From Fragilaria crotonensis (lineage: Eukaryota; Bacillariophyta; Fragilariophyceae; Fragilariales; Fragilariaceae): a stretch of 60,996 bases of DNA. Position numbers and translations under genes: made by a program. Below are positions 52,087-60,996 of this stretch, in pieces (position 1 is the first letter of the stretch; each line of letters starts with the position of its first letter). The stretch covers positions 1 through 60,996 of the forward strand of contig JAKSYS010000364.1 in the NCBI GenBank assembly GCA_022925895.1. The letters run 5' to 3'. The notes under the pieces are model-generated. The model saw only the letters and a program-made list of their open reading frames with translations. It was not told where the DNA came from and did no database searches.

Positions 52087-53310
52087 ATGCCAGAACCCAT
52101 GATCATTGAAAGCATTGAAGAGGAATTTGTGGAAGAAACAGCAACTAACCCAATTTTGGAGGCACTTAATGAGCTACCCAAAGCAGCAACTCAACAACCA
52201 GTCCGGATGCTACCCCCACTTTTTCCTGAACCACCCCTAAGGCATTTGAATCCTCTTGCCCCAGTTCACCACCGCCCTTATGCAATGTTCCAGGACCCAG
52301 CTCACCATCCATCGTCGGCCTTGATGTTCTCAGAAGCTACGCTGGACGACCCACTGAACGGTACCATCCATCTACGCGACCTACCGCTTTGCATCGAAAT
52401 CAGCACCACTATTGCAGCTTTCTGTCTCAACTTTCTCGCCGCTCCACCGGAAGTTCATCACATTCGCGACATCACGTCATCCGACATGAAGCCTATATCG
52501 CGCCACATCACTCTCAGACACCAGATGCCAAGTCCTAACTCCCCTCTGTATTCCCGCGACGACAAGTTCTACCTACTCGGCATGATTCACACTCTGAACC
52601 GCGCTACCAACTTGCTAACCCAGCATTTCACAGACGAACAACGCTCCCTTTTGACCTTCGGCATCCCGGATAAATACTACGACATCACCCGCGACTTCTA
52701 CGAAAACCCTCCCTACTGCCCGATGGAAACGACATGTGCTGTCGGACTCATCTACGCGCTCCGACTCTACTACATAACCCACCACCGCCACAGCACCTAC
52801 CACCGACACGGTTTTCGCCAACACGACCTCTACCCGAAACACTTGTTCCAGATCGCAAAAGATATCAAGTCTACCGCCGCCGCTCTAAGTTTGTTCCCTG
52901 ATACCACTACTTTTCGGACGCTCCCTCGCTTTGCTAACCATGCCTTCTTTGAAGCCGATCTTTTCCTACCTTTGCATTCCTTATCGCGGATTGAAACGCT
53001 ACCGGAAAATGTTTCGCGTGGACTTGAATTTCGCGCGCGAATCCCTATCTTGTCGCATACACGAATTCTTTTCGATTGGACGACGAGGAACAACGATCGA
53101 TTGCCTTGCGAACTGCCCAGACAATCATCCGCCTTGCCTTATTCGAACATGGTCTCATTAATCGCAAGACGCGACGACGATCGAGGGAACCAGAATTATC
53201 CAACAACCGCTTCCATATTGGCAACCTTCCACCTGCAGATCTATTCTTGTCCAACTTTGCAACCTGCTTCCCATGATTACCAGGCCCTCCCTTGTTCAAT
53301 TGGATCTTGA
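52087..53310 (+). CDS. Intact 407-codon accessory frame of unknown function in the Copia element
   Basis: This is the longest uninterrupted frame of the element. The first 70 residues are acidic then Pro-rich (PPLFPEPPLRHLNPLAPVHH). The rest looks globular: IHLRDLPLCIEISTTIAAFC, DDKFYLLGMIHTLNRATNLL, DEQRSLLTFGIPDKYYDITR, METTCAVGLIYALRLYYI and SLSRIETLPENVSRGLEFRA. It is rich in His and Arg and mainly helical. I recognise no gag, zinc-knuckle, envelope-like membrane or enzyme motif; there is no signal peptide or membrane helix. It lies upstream of gag, where standard Copia elements have nothing. It could be an extra structural protein, or captured host or viral sequence. Confidence 0.5.
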   Translation: MPEPMIIESIEEEFVEETATNPILEALNELPKAATQQPVRMLPPLFPEPPLRHLNPLAPVHHRPYAMFQDPAHHPSSALMFSEATLDDPLNGTIHLRDLPLCIEISTTIAAFCLNFLAAPPEVHHIRDITSSDMKPISRHITLRHQMPSPNSPLYSRDDKFYLLGMIHTLNRATNLLTQHFTDEQRSLLTFGIPDKYYDITRDFYENPPYCPMETTCAVGLIYALRLYYITHHRHSTYHRHGFRQHDLYPKHLFQIAKDIKSTAAALSLFPDTTTFRTLPRFANHAFFEADLFLPLHSLSRIETLPENVSRGLEFRARIPILSHTRILFDWTTRNNDRLPCELPRQSSALPYSNMVSLIARRDDDRGNQNYPTTASILATFHLQIYSCPTLQPASHDYQALPCSIGS

Positions 53311-54199
53311 TGATGTCAATGATGACACACTTGCAATCAACTATGTGGTCTGCCAACCTCTGGACTTCCTCCAACTGTTTACCCTGCAACCAACTGAAGC
53401 AAATGAGGAAACCTACTACATGGATGTCTACTGACCTCACTCCAGTCCCTACCAACGGCATCAACTTCTCGATTGACTTCCTTCCGCACTTCGAGTATAT
53501 CCTCTACCGAGTTGCGCAACTTGTGAATCCAAAGGACCCGACCGGCATTCTCCCCAGGAACCATCCTCCTCCCCACGTTATCATGTTCCAAGGCTCCCAC
53601 TTGCGTCCAACTCCTACTCTAATGGTTCATCAACTGAGATTGCTAAACCTACAGCAAGAGCAGGAATCTTCCCCACCACTTTCAACCATGATCAACAACC
53701 AATCATCAGCAACAGAGATGGAGAACCCTACAACAGATTGTCAGTCCAAGCTTTGTTCAAAGCCCAACTTGCCAAACCAATTCTTTCCTATCACATTGGC
53801 GACCCCGACTGGATTCCAACCAGCGCCGCTAACCTGCGTCGCCACCCTGATTCCAGTAAGTATCACGTCGCTCGCGATCCCAAAACGGTCCCCTTTTCCT
53901 TGGCTATTCGCATGATACCAGTTTTCACAACTGGTCCACTTGAGGAATCCATCTATCAAGCCTGGGCATTGCCACATCTCATTGATGCCCTCCGTGACCC
54001 TGAGATCCAACTTTTCAACAATCATCTTTCTTATTATTACAATGAGAAAGAGTCTCATCCTGAGTTTCCATTCATTGATCAAATGGGACCTGATTCACCC
54101 TTTTCAGCCAATGGCTACAATGGTGAGTCTAGTCTACAATGTCTGTCTTATCCTGGTTGTTATGCTGGTTACTTACCTTTTCTATCTGTGATAGCCTAG
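53311..54199 (+). pseudogene. Accessory region of the Copia element, second broken part
   Basis: In the frame ending at 54199, SVQALFKAQLAKPILSYHIG, DPDWIPTSAANLRRHPDSSK and PLEESIYQAWALPHLIDALR read as a globular protein. Another frame just upstream has LDLDDVNDDTLAINYVVCQP. They are separated by stops and a frame change around 53430. No domain is recognised. Confidence 0.4.
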
Positions 54200-54287
54200 G
54201 CTGTCCCAATCAGATGGAATTAGTTACAAGTAACAACATAATTACCTTCCAACAGGATAAAACTACATTTTCTGGACCACATTTCGC

Positions 54288-55200
54288 ATGTCTTGCTGTA
54301 AAACTCGCCGTTCCGCTTTATTTTCCGATCCGACTCGAACCCCGGACCCCCAGCACGAAATTTCTGCACAAAACGACCCACAAAACGAAAATCTTGCAGC
54401 AAACGAACCTGAAACTACAGTTTTCACGCACGACGACCCCGACAGCGAAAATCCCACACAAAGTGACACTACCAGCGAAAATCCAACGCAAAACGATGCG
54501 AACAGCACGGAAACTCACTCCCAACAGCTAATTTCCGACGCGGAAACTACATACGACGAACACGCACAAGAAACTCAACAACTACCCGGAACTCAACCAA
54601 ATCTCGCGTTTTTGCCACCAAACTCGCCCGAAACAAGCAGTTCACACACCGAAACACCCTCTAACTCGCCTCCAACTGCAAAATCAACAACTGGACCTCT
54701 AAAACGCATTTCCGATGCATTTTCAGGCATTCTCACGCCGAAAAACGTAAAATTACCTCACGATCCGGCCACAACCGACTCGAACCCACAACCTCCGATT
54801 TCAACAACTTTTTCGACGACGCCCCAAATTATACCTTCCAAAACTTACCACCCCGGAATTCGAACCTCAACCACCAAATCCGTCACAAAATCTTTCGCAA
54901 CCCCAAACTCAACAAAGCAAAATTATTCAACCTCCCAATACGAAACCTACCAAATCTACACAAAAACGGCCAATTCTGAAAATGATCACCAAACCTCCAG
55001 AAACTCAAAAACTCGCTCCCGCACGCCCAACTCCGCGCCAGGCGACCCATGCCACCTTTGCATACCCACCAACTGTCGACACCTTCTTTGACGACGACAC
55101 CGATCATGACTCAGAGCAAGAGCCAAAACACATCCAGCAGACATCGCCTGACGCACTCACATCCTCCACGCGAACCGACTTCACTTATCCCCAATTGAAG
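54288..55200 (+). pseudogene. Low-complexity Asn/Ser/Thr/Pro-rich region before gag
   Basis: A 267-codon frame (54288-55091) made of repeats such as SENPTQ and NENLAANEPETT, then Pro/Ser/Thr-rich sequence with GPLKRISDAFSGILTP. It continues in another frame to SSTRTDFTYPQLKI. It is probably a disordered N-terminal extension of gag, now frameshifted. Confidence 0.45.
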
Positions 55201-56620
55201 ATCTAACCAAGACGCTTTTGAAGTACGCCAAAAATGCAAACCTTCGCAAATTGGCTTACCCAACCGATCTTCAAGCACGCCGCCGCCATTTTAACACCTT
55301 CATCGACAACCTTCGAATTGTTTGCAACATTTCCCCGTGGACGCGCCAAGTCTTTGATCTTTGGCCAAAACAAGTCTCTTATTCACACCCATTTGTTGGC
55401 ACCGCACTTTACAACCTGATCTTTACAAACGTCTGCGATCCCTGCCAAAAACACATCATTGATGGTCCACCAGACGCCCGCACCGCGATTCTTACTCTGC
55501 GACGCCATTGTGCACCGCTAACTCCTGATCATGTCGAGCGCACTCGAGAAGCTTTTTGTTCCATCAAACAACCACATCATGAAGTCGCCACCTCTTACCT
55601 TAACCGCATCCGCATCCTTACGCGCGACTGCTATCATGCTGGAATCCCCAACACCGACGCCGAACTCATCAAGCGCACCGTTCGTGGTGGAAGCAATCAC
55701 CCTTTACGCCGCATCTTATCAACGCTTCGACGCCGATATCCGTCGAGCTGAACTAAACGACGAAGCTCTGCCACCATTCGCCGAACTTGAGAGCCATCTC
55801 CTCAACATTGACGAATCCCGTGGTCTCACACTACCGTCTCAGAATCAACGCAACTACAATCAGCACGCACATTCTACCCGTCAACAATCTCACCATTTTC
55901 AATCGCGCCACCCCCAAACTACCCATCGTGTTTTCACACAACGTCAACAACAAGCTTTCAGCTCCATCCTTCGCCCATATTCAAACCCTAATGGCAACAA
56001 TCAAAACAGAAGTCATCCACCGAGACCACCGCAAAACCATTCGCGCCCGTTCCGACCTCCTACAAATCCTTCGCGACCACCTTCAACAACCCGAATCAAC
56101 GTCGCCCACCACCTCCTTCGCCTCGCCCATCCAACCAACCCCAACGGAACAATCGACCACCTTTCCGACCAACGTTGAATCCAAATCAACGACCATCACC
56201 CAATGGATCTAACATCAATCAATCGCGCAACTCTGCATCCAACGCAGCTACCATCGTCTGCAATAACTGCGGACGCCTCGGCCACTATTCGCGCAACTGT
56301 ACCAACCCAAGATCCAACCAAAACAATCGCGCATCCAACCCGCAACGTTCAACCAACAATGAAAACGCTGCTCCTCGCAATCAACAACGCGCTTACTTTG
56401 TTACTGACTCTAGTCAAGACTCCCAAAATCATTCAAGATACCATCACCAAGCTTTCAAAGCTTCCTCCCTTGATCAACTTGATGATCAACAAGACAACAT
56501 CCCATGGCCCAATCCCACTCTACCTCAGATGCCTATCAATCAACCTCTACTTGATAGAGATTATCTTCCAACTGCCAACCATGCTCCTCCCAACTCTGGA
56601 GCCACAGCTTATTTCCCCTG
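55201..56620 (+). pseudogene. Copia gag with CCHC zinc knuckle, frameshifted
   Basis: EDLTKTLLKYAKNANLRKL opens a gag-like domain with ARRRHFNTFIDNLRIVCNIS, GPPDARTAILTLRRHCAPLT and TREAFCSIKQPHHEVATSYL, like the UBN2/retrotran gag fold of Copia elements. A frame change near 55690 leads to a Gln/Asn/Pro/Arg-rich linker. A further change near 56180 leads to the nucleic-acid-binding knuckle CNNCGRLGHYSRNC (56259-56300; C-x2-C-x4-H-x4-C). Confidence 0.75.
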
Positions 56621-56629
56621 ATGACCCCC

Positions 56630-57063
56630 AATCACCATACCAAAGATTTGGTCCCCCACTCCTTGCAAACTGGCTACCTGACAGTGGTGCTACCAGCCAT
56701 TACACACCACTTTTCAGCGACCTCAGTGATGTTGAACCCTGCAGTGTCCCAATCTCCCTAGCTGATGGCAGCACCAAGATGTCTACCCACAAAGGCACAA
56801 CTGAATGTCACTTCACCACTGATGATGGCCTCAAATCCATCCTAGGTCTCACTGATGTCTACTTTGTTGAAGGCCTAAGTCACAGACTACTCTCCCCTGA
56901 CTGCTCTATCATGCACTCAAAATTTCAGTGTACTGATCAAGAACAGAGCTACCACCATTCAACTCCCAAATGGCTCCACCTACACTTGGCCAATTATCAC
57001 CAGAGAAGCACCAAATCCACACCAAGCCTTTTCAACCACTTCCAACCCCAAAGTTCCCTTTGA
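56630..57063 (+). pseudogene. Copia protease region
   Basis: NWLPDSGATSHYTPLFSDLS contains the catalytic DSG (56680-56688) of retroviral-type aspartic proteases with the Copia-typical DSGATSH. GTTECHFTTDDGL and LTDVYFVEGLSHRLLSPDC follow, as in Copia polyproteins (the LxxVLYVPGLxxNLLS block). Confidence 0.78.
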
Positions 57064-57149
57064 CCTTGACTCTGAACCAGAAGAGCAACACTTTGATGAC
57101 ACTACAACCCCCATTGACACTGATCAACGCCGCTCAGTCACTGCCTTAC

Positions 57150-58010
57150 CTTTGGAACTGATTTATCGACGACTTGCTTACCGCAATTTTCGAAATCTCA
57201 TGGTTGGATCCCTTCACCAAACATGGAATGATCATGTACTCACACCTACTGTTGACCACAACTCCTGGCCTCTCCGCATTTCCATCAGTCAAAAACGCGC
57301 CAGAAACAAAACGCCTCAACGCCAAGGCACAGAACCCTTCCATCGCCTTCATCTTGACCTTATGCGCAATCCTTTCCGCTATGGTCTCACCACCAATTCC
57401 AACTACTCAGCCTATCTGTTTATTGTCACAACCCCAGGCAAACTAACAGGTTGGATTGGTCTTCCAACTGAAAGCACAACTTCCATCCTTATTGCTCTGA
57501 AGCAATGGCTGACTGATACAGAACTACTTGGCCGCACCCAATCCGTCCGTTTCATCCGCACTGATGCTGGATCTGCTTTTACATCAACAAAATTCATCTC
57601 TGAATGCACCTCACTTGGTATCAAAGTTGAAGCTGCAGCCCTGAACATCAAGAAATGAATGGTATTTGTGAAGCAAAATGGCGTGAAGTCCACAACACTG
57701 CCAACATTCTCCTCAACAATGCAAGACTTGAGGTGCCTTCTTCCATCATGCCCATGCCTATGCAGTTCAAATCCTAAATGTCTGCCCTGCCAAGAATGTT
57801 ATTGATCAAGATGGCAACCCAACAACTCCCTATCAATACAGCTTCCAACGCAAGCCTTCCATTGCCAACTTTCGTGTCTTTGGATGTCCTACCTTCTTCA
57901 AACGCTATGAACCAACTTTCCGCAAAAGCTTATCACATATAAGCAACAACTCCAACGAGCCTCTCGCGGAATTTTCCTCGGTTTCCTGACAACTCCGCAG
58001 GCTGGCTAGT
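57150..58010 (+). pseudogene. Copia integrase, frameshifted
   Basis: FHRLHLDLMRNPFRYGLTTN holds the first catalytic Asp, VRFIRTDAGSAFTSTKFISE the second (about 57560), and after a one-base frame change near 57630 HQEMNGICEAKWREVH provides the Glu. A stop and another frame change follow; VFGCPTFFKRYEPTF marks the family's C-terminal block. Confidence 0.78.
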
Positions 58011-58499
58011 CTACTCCCCTGACCAACCCCAAAGCCTTGTCATCACCCGCGATGCCTACTTTGATGAAGACTTCAATTCAGCTCTATGTTTTGATTCCAA
58101 ACCCTTCGCTGGAGCCGTCCCCATCCGCTCCCATTTTAACCCAAATGGACTCTGCAACACTCCCGAAAACTCTGAACCATCTACTTTTCACCAAACTGGA
58201 TCTGCAGCCAACCTTGGCAATCCACCATCAACCTTCATTGATGACACAAATCCACTGCCCTCTGACTGCCATCCCTGAATCAACTGATGACAATACTGAT
58301 GAACAACCACCTGGAACCATGCCTAACCCAACCCATGCTGACCATAACAATGAAGCAATCATCCAACATGGTCCAACACCACCCACACCACATCAAATCA
58401 ACTTTGTCACCCATCAACAACATCATTCCCAACTCCACAAGATGATGACCATCTACTTCCAAGAATGCAATGAAGATCTACCAACTATTGATCCCATTC

Positions 58500-59640
58500 A
58501 TTCTGCCATGATGACTATTGACAATCCTTCCACAACAATCACAAGCAACTCCCATGGAATCTGTGGACAAATACCTTCCAGAACCACAATCTCTGAAAGC
58601 TGTCCTCAAACTTGATGATGATGTCCGCAATGCTTGGTTACATGCCATCAAAATGGAAATCAAGAACCTCATTGACCATGATACTTTCATCCTTGGACAA
58701 ACCCACACAAAGATGAACTCATTATCCCAGTCAAACTTGTGCTCAAAGCAAAACAAACTGCATCTGGAAAACTTGACAAACTAAAGCTCGCCTTGTCGCC
58801 CGTGGCGACCTGGAGAAACGTCTCCTGAAAAGAGTTAAAGCCATCAACCAACAACGACTCCTTGAACAACGTCAAGAAATTGCTGAATCTGCTACCTCTT
58901 CACCTGGCACTCCAAAACCTATACCTGTTGAACCACTCATGTATGAAGACACCTGGTCACCCTGTGCATCTGCAAGAGGGGTCAAACTATTCATTGCAAC
59001 CATTTGTGCATCCAGAAGAAGTGTCAAGAGTGCTGACTTCATTGGTGCCTACCTCCAAGCCAAAGTTATTGGTCGCCACTTTGTGAAACTGCCATTGAAT
59101 ACGCCTATCACTTCCTGAATACGCTAAATTCTTTGGCTCCCAATGTTACTGAACAAAGGAATCTACGGTCTTGTCTACTCCGGCAAATATTGGAACATTG
59201 AATTTTCGGAATGGCTCTACTCCCAAGGTTTTATTCAGTCTCCTTCCGAACCGTCCTATTTTGTCCGATACGACAAACACAATCAATGGCTCCGCCTACT
59301 ATTTTTCGTCGACGATATGCTCTACGCTGGAAGCAACGATTCCATCGAAAAACAATTTGAAGATTCCGTCCGCAATCGCTTTGATGTCAAATTCCTCGGC
59401 CCTGCGCAATGGTTCCTACAAATGCGTATCCACAAACATTCCGACTCAAGCTACACCTCGACCAGCACCGCTATGTTTTGAATACTCTTCAACGATACGA
59501 TCCAAACTCCGAATTCCCAGAACGAGATACCCTTCCCTCCCGATTATACTTTCAGCAAGGATAACCGCCCTGTAACCGCCTCCGACCTGACTCGTCGAAC
59601 AAAAGCAACAACGCCTTCCGTTCCGCTCTGCTGTCTGCAC
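58500..59640 (+). pseudogene. Copia reverse transcriptase, frameshifted
   Basis: PQSLKAVLKLDDDVRNAWLH with MEIKNLIDHDTF is the usual Copia RT start. KARLVARGDLEKRL-like sequence follows in another frame (about 58780). ADFIGAYLQAKV carries the first catalytic Asp region, and LLFFVDDMLYAGSN (about 59300-59340) the YVDD box in its FVDD form. Frame changes occur near 58730, 59100 and 59465. Confidence 0.8.
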
Positions 59641-59679
59641 TCTCCTCTACCTAGCATACAACACAAGAGCTGACATCCT

Positions 59680-60390
59680 ATTTGCTGTCTGCAAACTTGC
59701 TAAAGCATGCATCTCTCCTGGCATACCTGATTTTCGAGCTCTCACCTGGCTCATTGGCTACCTCCGACGTCGTCCCTACTATGCCCTCAAATTCTATCCC
59801 GATGGCACTTCAAACCCCATCTATGACATCTGCATCCATCATCGCATTCCATACACTGATCTCACTGTCTTCTCTGATGCCAGCTGGCAAGACTGCCCGA
59901 TACTGGCCGATCTACTGTTGGATACATGATCTTCTACAATGGTGCTCTTATTGAAGCCAATTCTACCATGCCAACACCTGTCGCCATGTCTACCTCTGAA
60001 GCTGAATACATGGCTGCATGTTCCGCAACCATGGCCACCGCTCACATCCGAATGCTTCTCTATGATATGCTCTATCTTGGCACCAAACAATGGCGTGAAA
60101 CCACTCAACGTCTCCTTCTATCCCTGCCATCCTCATGATTGACAATGAAGCAACTGTTCAAATCGCCAAGAATGGCAAACTCACTGCAAGACTCGCCACA
60201 TTGAACGCCGCTTCCACTTCGTCCGTCAAGGCCAACAAGACGGCATCCACCAACTTCATTGATTCCCCAGACTCCCAACTTGCCGATATCCTCACCAAGA
60301 CTCAACACTCCGGCAAAATTGATCCTCACCTCACCAAGATCTTCTGTGTTCTCCCGACCACATGCTTTCATCACCGGGACCAGAGATCTG
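59680..60390 (+). pseudogene. Copia RNase H, frameshifted
   Basis: SDASW (59876-59887), STVGYMIFYNGALIEANS and VAMSTSEAEYMAACSATMAT are the Copia RNase H motifs, followed by MIDNEATVQIAKNG and ADILTKTQHSGKID. Frame changes near 59890, 60110 and 60180 break it. Confidence 0.8.
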
Positions 60391-60394
60391 ATCC

Positions 60395-60402
60395 AAGAGG
60401 GG
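60395..60402 (+). other. Polypurine tract
   Basis: AAGAGGGG directly abuts the TGTTAAAG start of the 3' LTR; it primes plus-strand synthesis. Confidence 0.8.
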
Positions 60403-60993
60403 TGTTAAAGATCTACTGTCACTCTGTCACACTGTCACTCGTAATTACTGTAAGGTTAAATACCATACGGTAATACGGTAGACAGTCCTATATTTTCTTC
60501 GCCTGTCCGTGACTCGTTCCAGTAGTTCTGCGAATCAGAACTCTGGATCCCGCGACCACACAAGGAATTTAAATCATGTTGCCCTGAGTTTCCTAAGTAT
60601 TCAAATTGTTATGTCAATTTTATTGACAACACAACTTTTACTATGGGATTCATAACTCAAACACCACTCAACAAGTGGGATTAAAGCAACATAACTTTTG
60701 TGAGACTCCAACTAATATTGAGATCTCACTTTCATTTTTCATCTACATTTTAACTTATAATTTCCACAAACCAAAAACAGTAAAGGCCTTTACTACTTAG
60801 TTCTACATCTTCTACATATTTGTAACAACAAATCTACCATCATGGTCCACATCTTCAGGACTCCTACGCCCAAAGCTGGACGATCCGTCACGTTCGCTTC
60901 CTCTCGTCAAGTCCGACGGCAGACTTCTAGGTCCTACTAACCTTAAGTCTACCGTCGGCCAGTACTCGCGTACCGATCACACGAATACTGTCA
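60403..60993 (+). repeat. 3' LTR of the Copia element (591 bp)
   Basis: Same sequence as 49290-49889 with about 15 substitutions and several 1-3 base indels (net loss of nine bases). It ends ACTGTCA, three bases before the window edge. Confidence 0.92.
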
Positions 60994-60996
60994 CTA

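Larger units (their letters stand above)
49290..60993 (+). mobile_element. Ty1/Copia LTR retrotransposon, 11.7 kb, decayed
   Basis: Two direct LTRs (49290-49889 and 60403-60993) begin TGTTAAAG and end ACTGTCA. A primer-binding site starting TGG directly follows the 5' LTR, and a polypurine tract directly precedes the 3' LTR. Internal order is gag, CCHC knuckle, protease, integrase, reverse transcriptase, RNase H, so it is Copia (integrase before RT). All these genes are frameshifted. The LTRs differ at roughly 15 positions plus small indels (about 2-3 percent by eye), so the insertion is not very old. The element is about twice the usual Copia size because of some 5 kb of extra sequence between the 5' LTR and gag. 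The window ends 3 bp after the 3' LTR, so the target duplication cannot be confirmed. Confidence 0.9.

Noticed and set aside
49290-60993. A Gypsy/Ty3 classification of the LTR element
   Set aside because: Integrase motifs precede the reverse transcriptase, and the DSGATSH protease, FVDD box and STSEAEY RNase H motif are Copia features.
1-60996. CRISPR arrays, rRNA or tRNA genes
   Set aside because: No regularly spaced direct repeats, no rRNA-like conserved blocks and no cloverleaf with GTTCGA-type T-arm were seen; a tRNA scan could still find one I missed.

Overview
The window looks like nuclear DNA of a photosynthetic stramenopile, most likely a pennate diatom. The evidence is: short GT-AG introns (78-298 bp) in compact genes; a plastid presequence of the diatom type (signal peptide followed by an AFAP motif at 5459-5534); an SP-like leader ending in GEAF on a ClC protein; and a mobile-element set typical of these algae (Copia, hAT, Crypton-like tyrosine recombinase, LINE, mariner). 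I cannot name the species.

Layout. 1-2.4 kb: a decayed Crypton-like element. 2.9-25.9 kb: the gene-rich core, with a GT49 (LARGE-like) glycosyltransferase, a two-exon plastid protein of unknown function, a histidine phosphatase, a PH-DUF1336 membrane protein, the Rab3GAP catalytic subunit, three unrecognised proteins, a head-to-head pair of V-ATPase proteolipid (subunit c) genes, a POM121-like FG nucleoporin with an N-terminal membrane segment, a CHMP7-like ESCRT-III protein and a YghU-like glutathione S-transferase. 26.9-27.6 kb: a broken MYND-SET gene. 28.2-29.0 kb: a non-autonomous hAT element with a perfect 8-bp target duplication. 29.4-30.3 kb: an F-box/Sel1-repeat gene. 30.7-33.4 kb: the 3' part of a LINE in a single frame broken only by stop codons. 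34.2-34.8 kb: a secretory-route thioredoxin. 35.1-37.8 kb: a hAT transposon with a perfect 8-bp target duplication but a frameshifted transposase. 39.8-48.6 kb: a duplicated ClC chloride channel/exchanger gene. The first copy has a targeting leader and the second lacks one; about 5.4 kb of decayed repeats, including a mariner-like transposase, separates them. 49.3-61.0 kb: an 11.7-kb Copia retrotransposon with 600/591-bp LTRs, frameshifted gag-pol and an unusually long 5' region carrying accessory reading frames.

Membrane and trafficking functions recur in the host genes (V-ATPase c, Rab3GAP, CHMP7, DUF1336, GT49, ClC). Orientations are mixed, and nothing suggests co-transcription beyond divergent promoter pairs at 13.1-13.6 kb and 19.8-20.0 kb.

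The signals most worth checking are the Copia element (an open frame starting inside the LTR, a dense series of palindromes in the LTR, and an intact 407-codon frame of unknown function), the matching hAT element and MITE, the strong over-representation of the self-complementary octamer TACCGGTA outside genes, and the V-ATPase c pair with long extra TM3-TM4 loops. All family assignments rest on motif recognition by eye; no database search was run.
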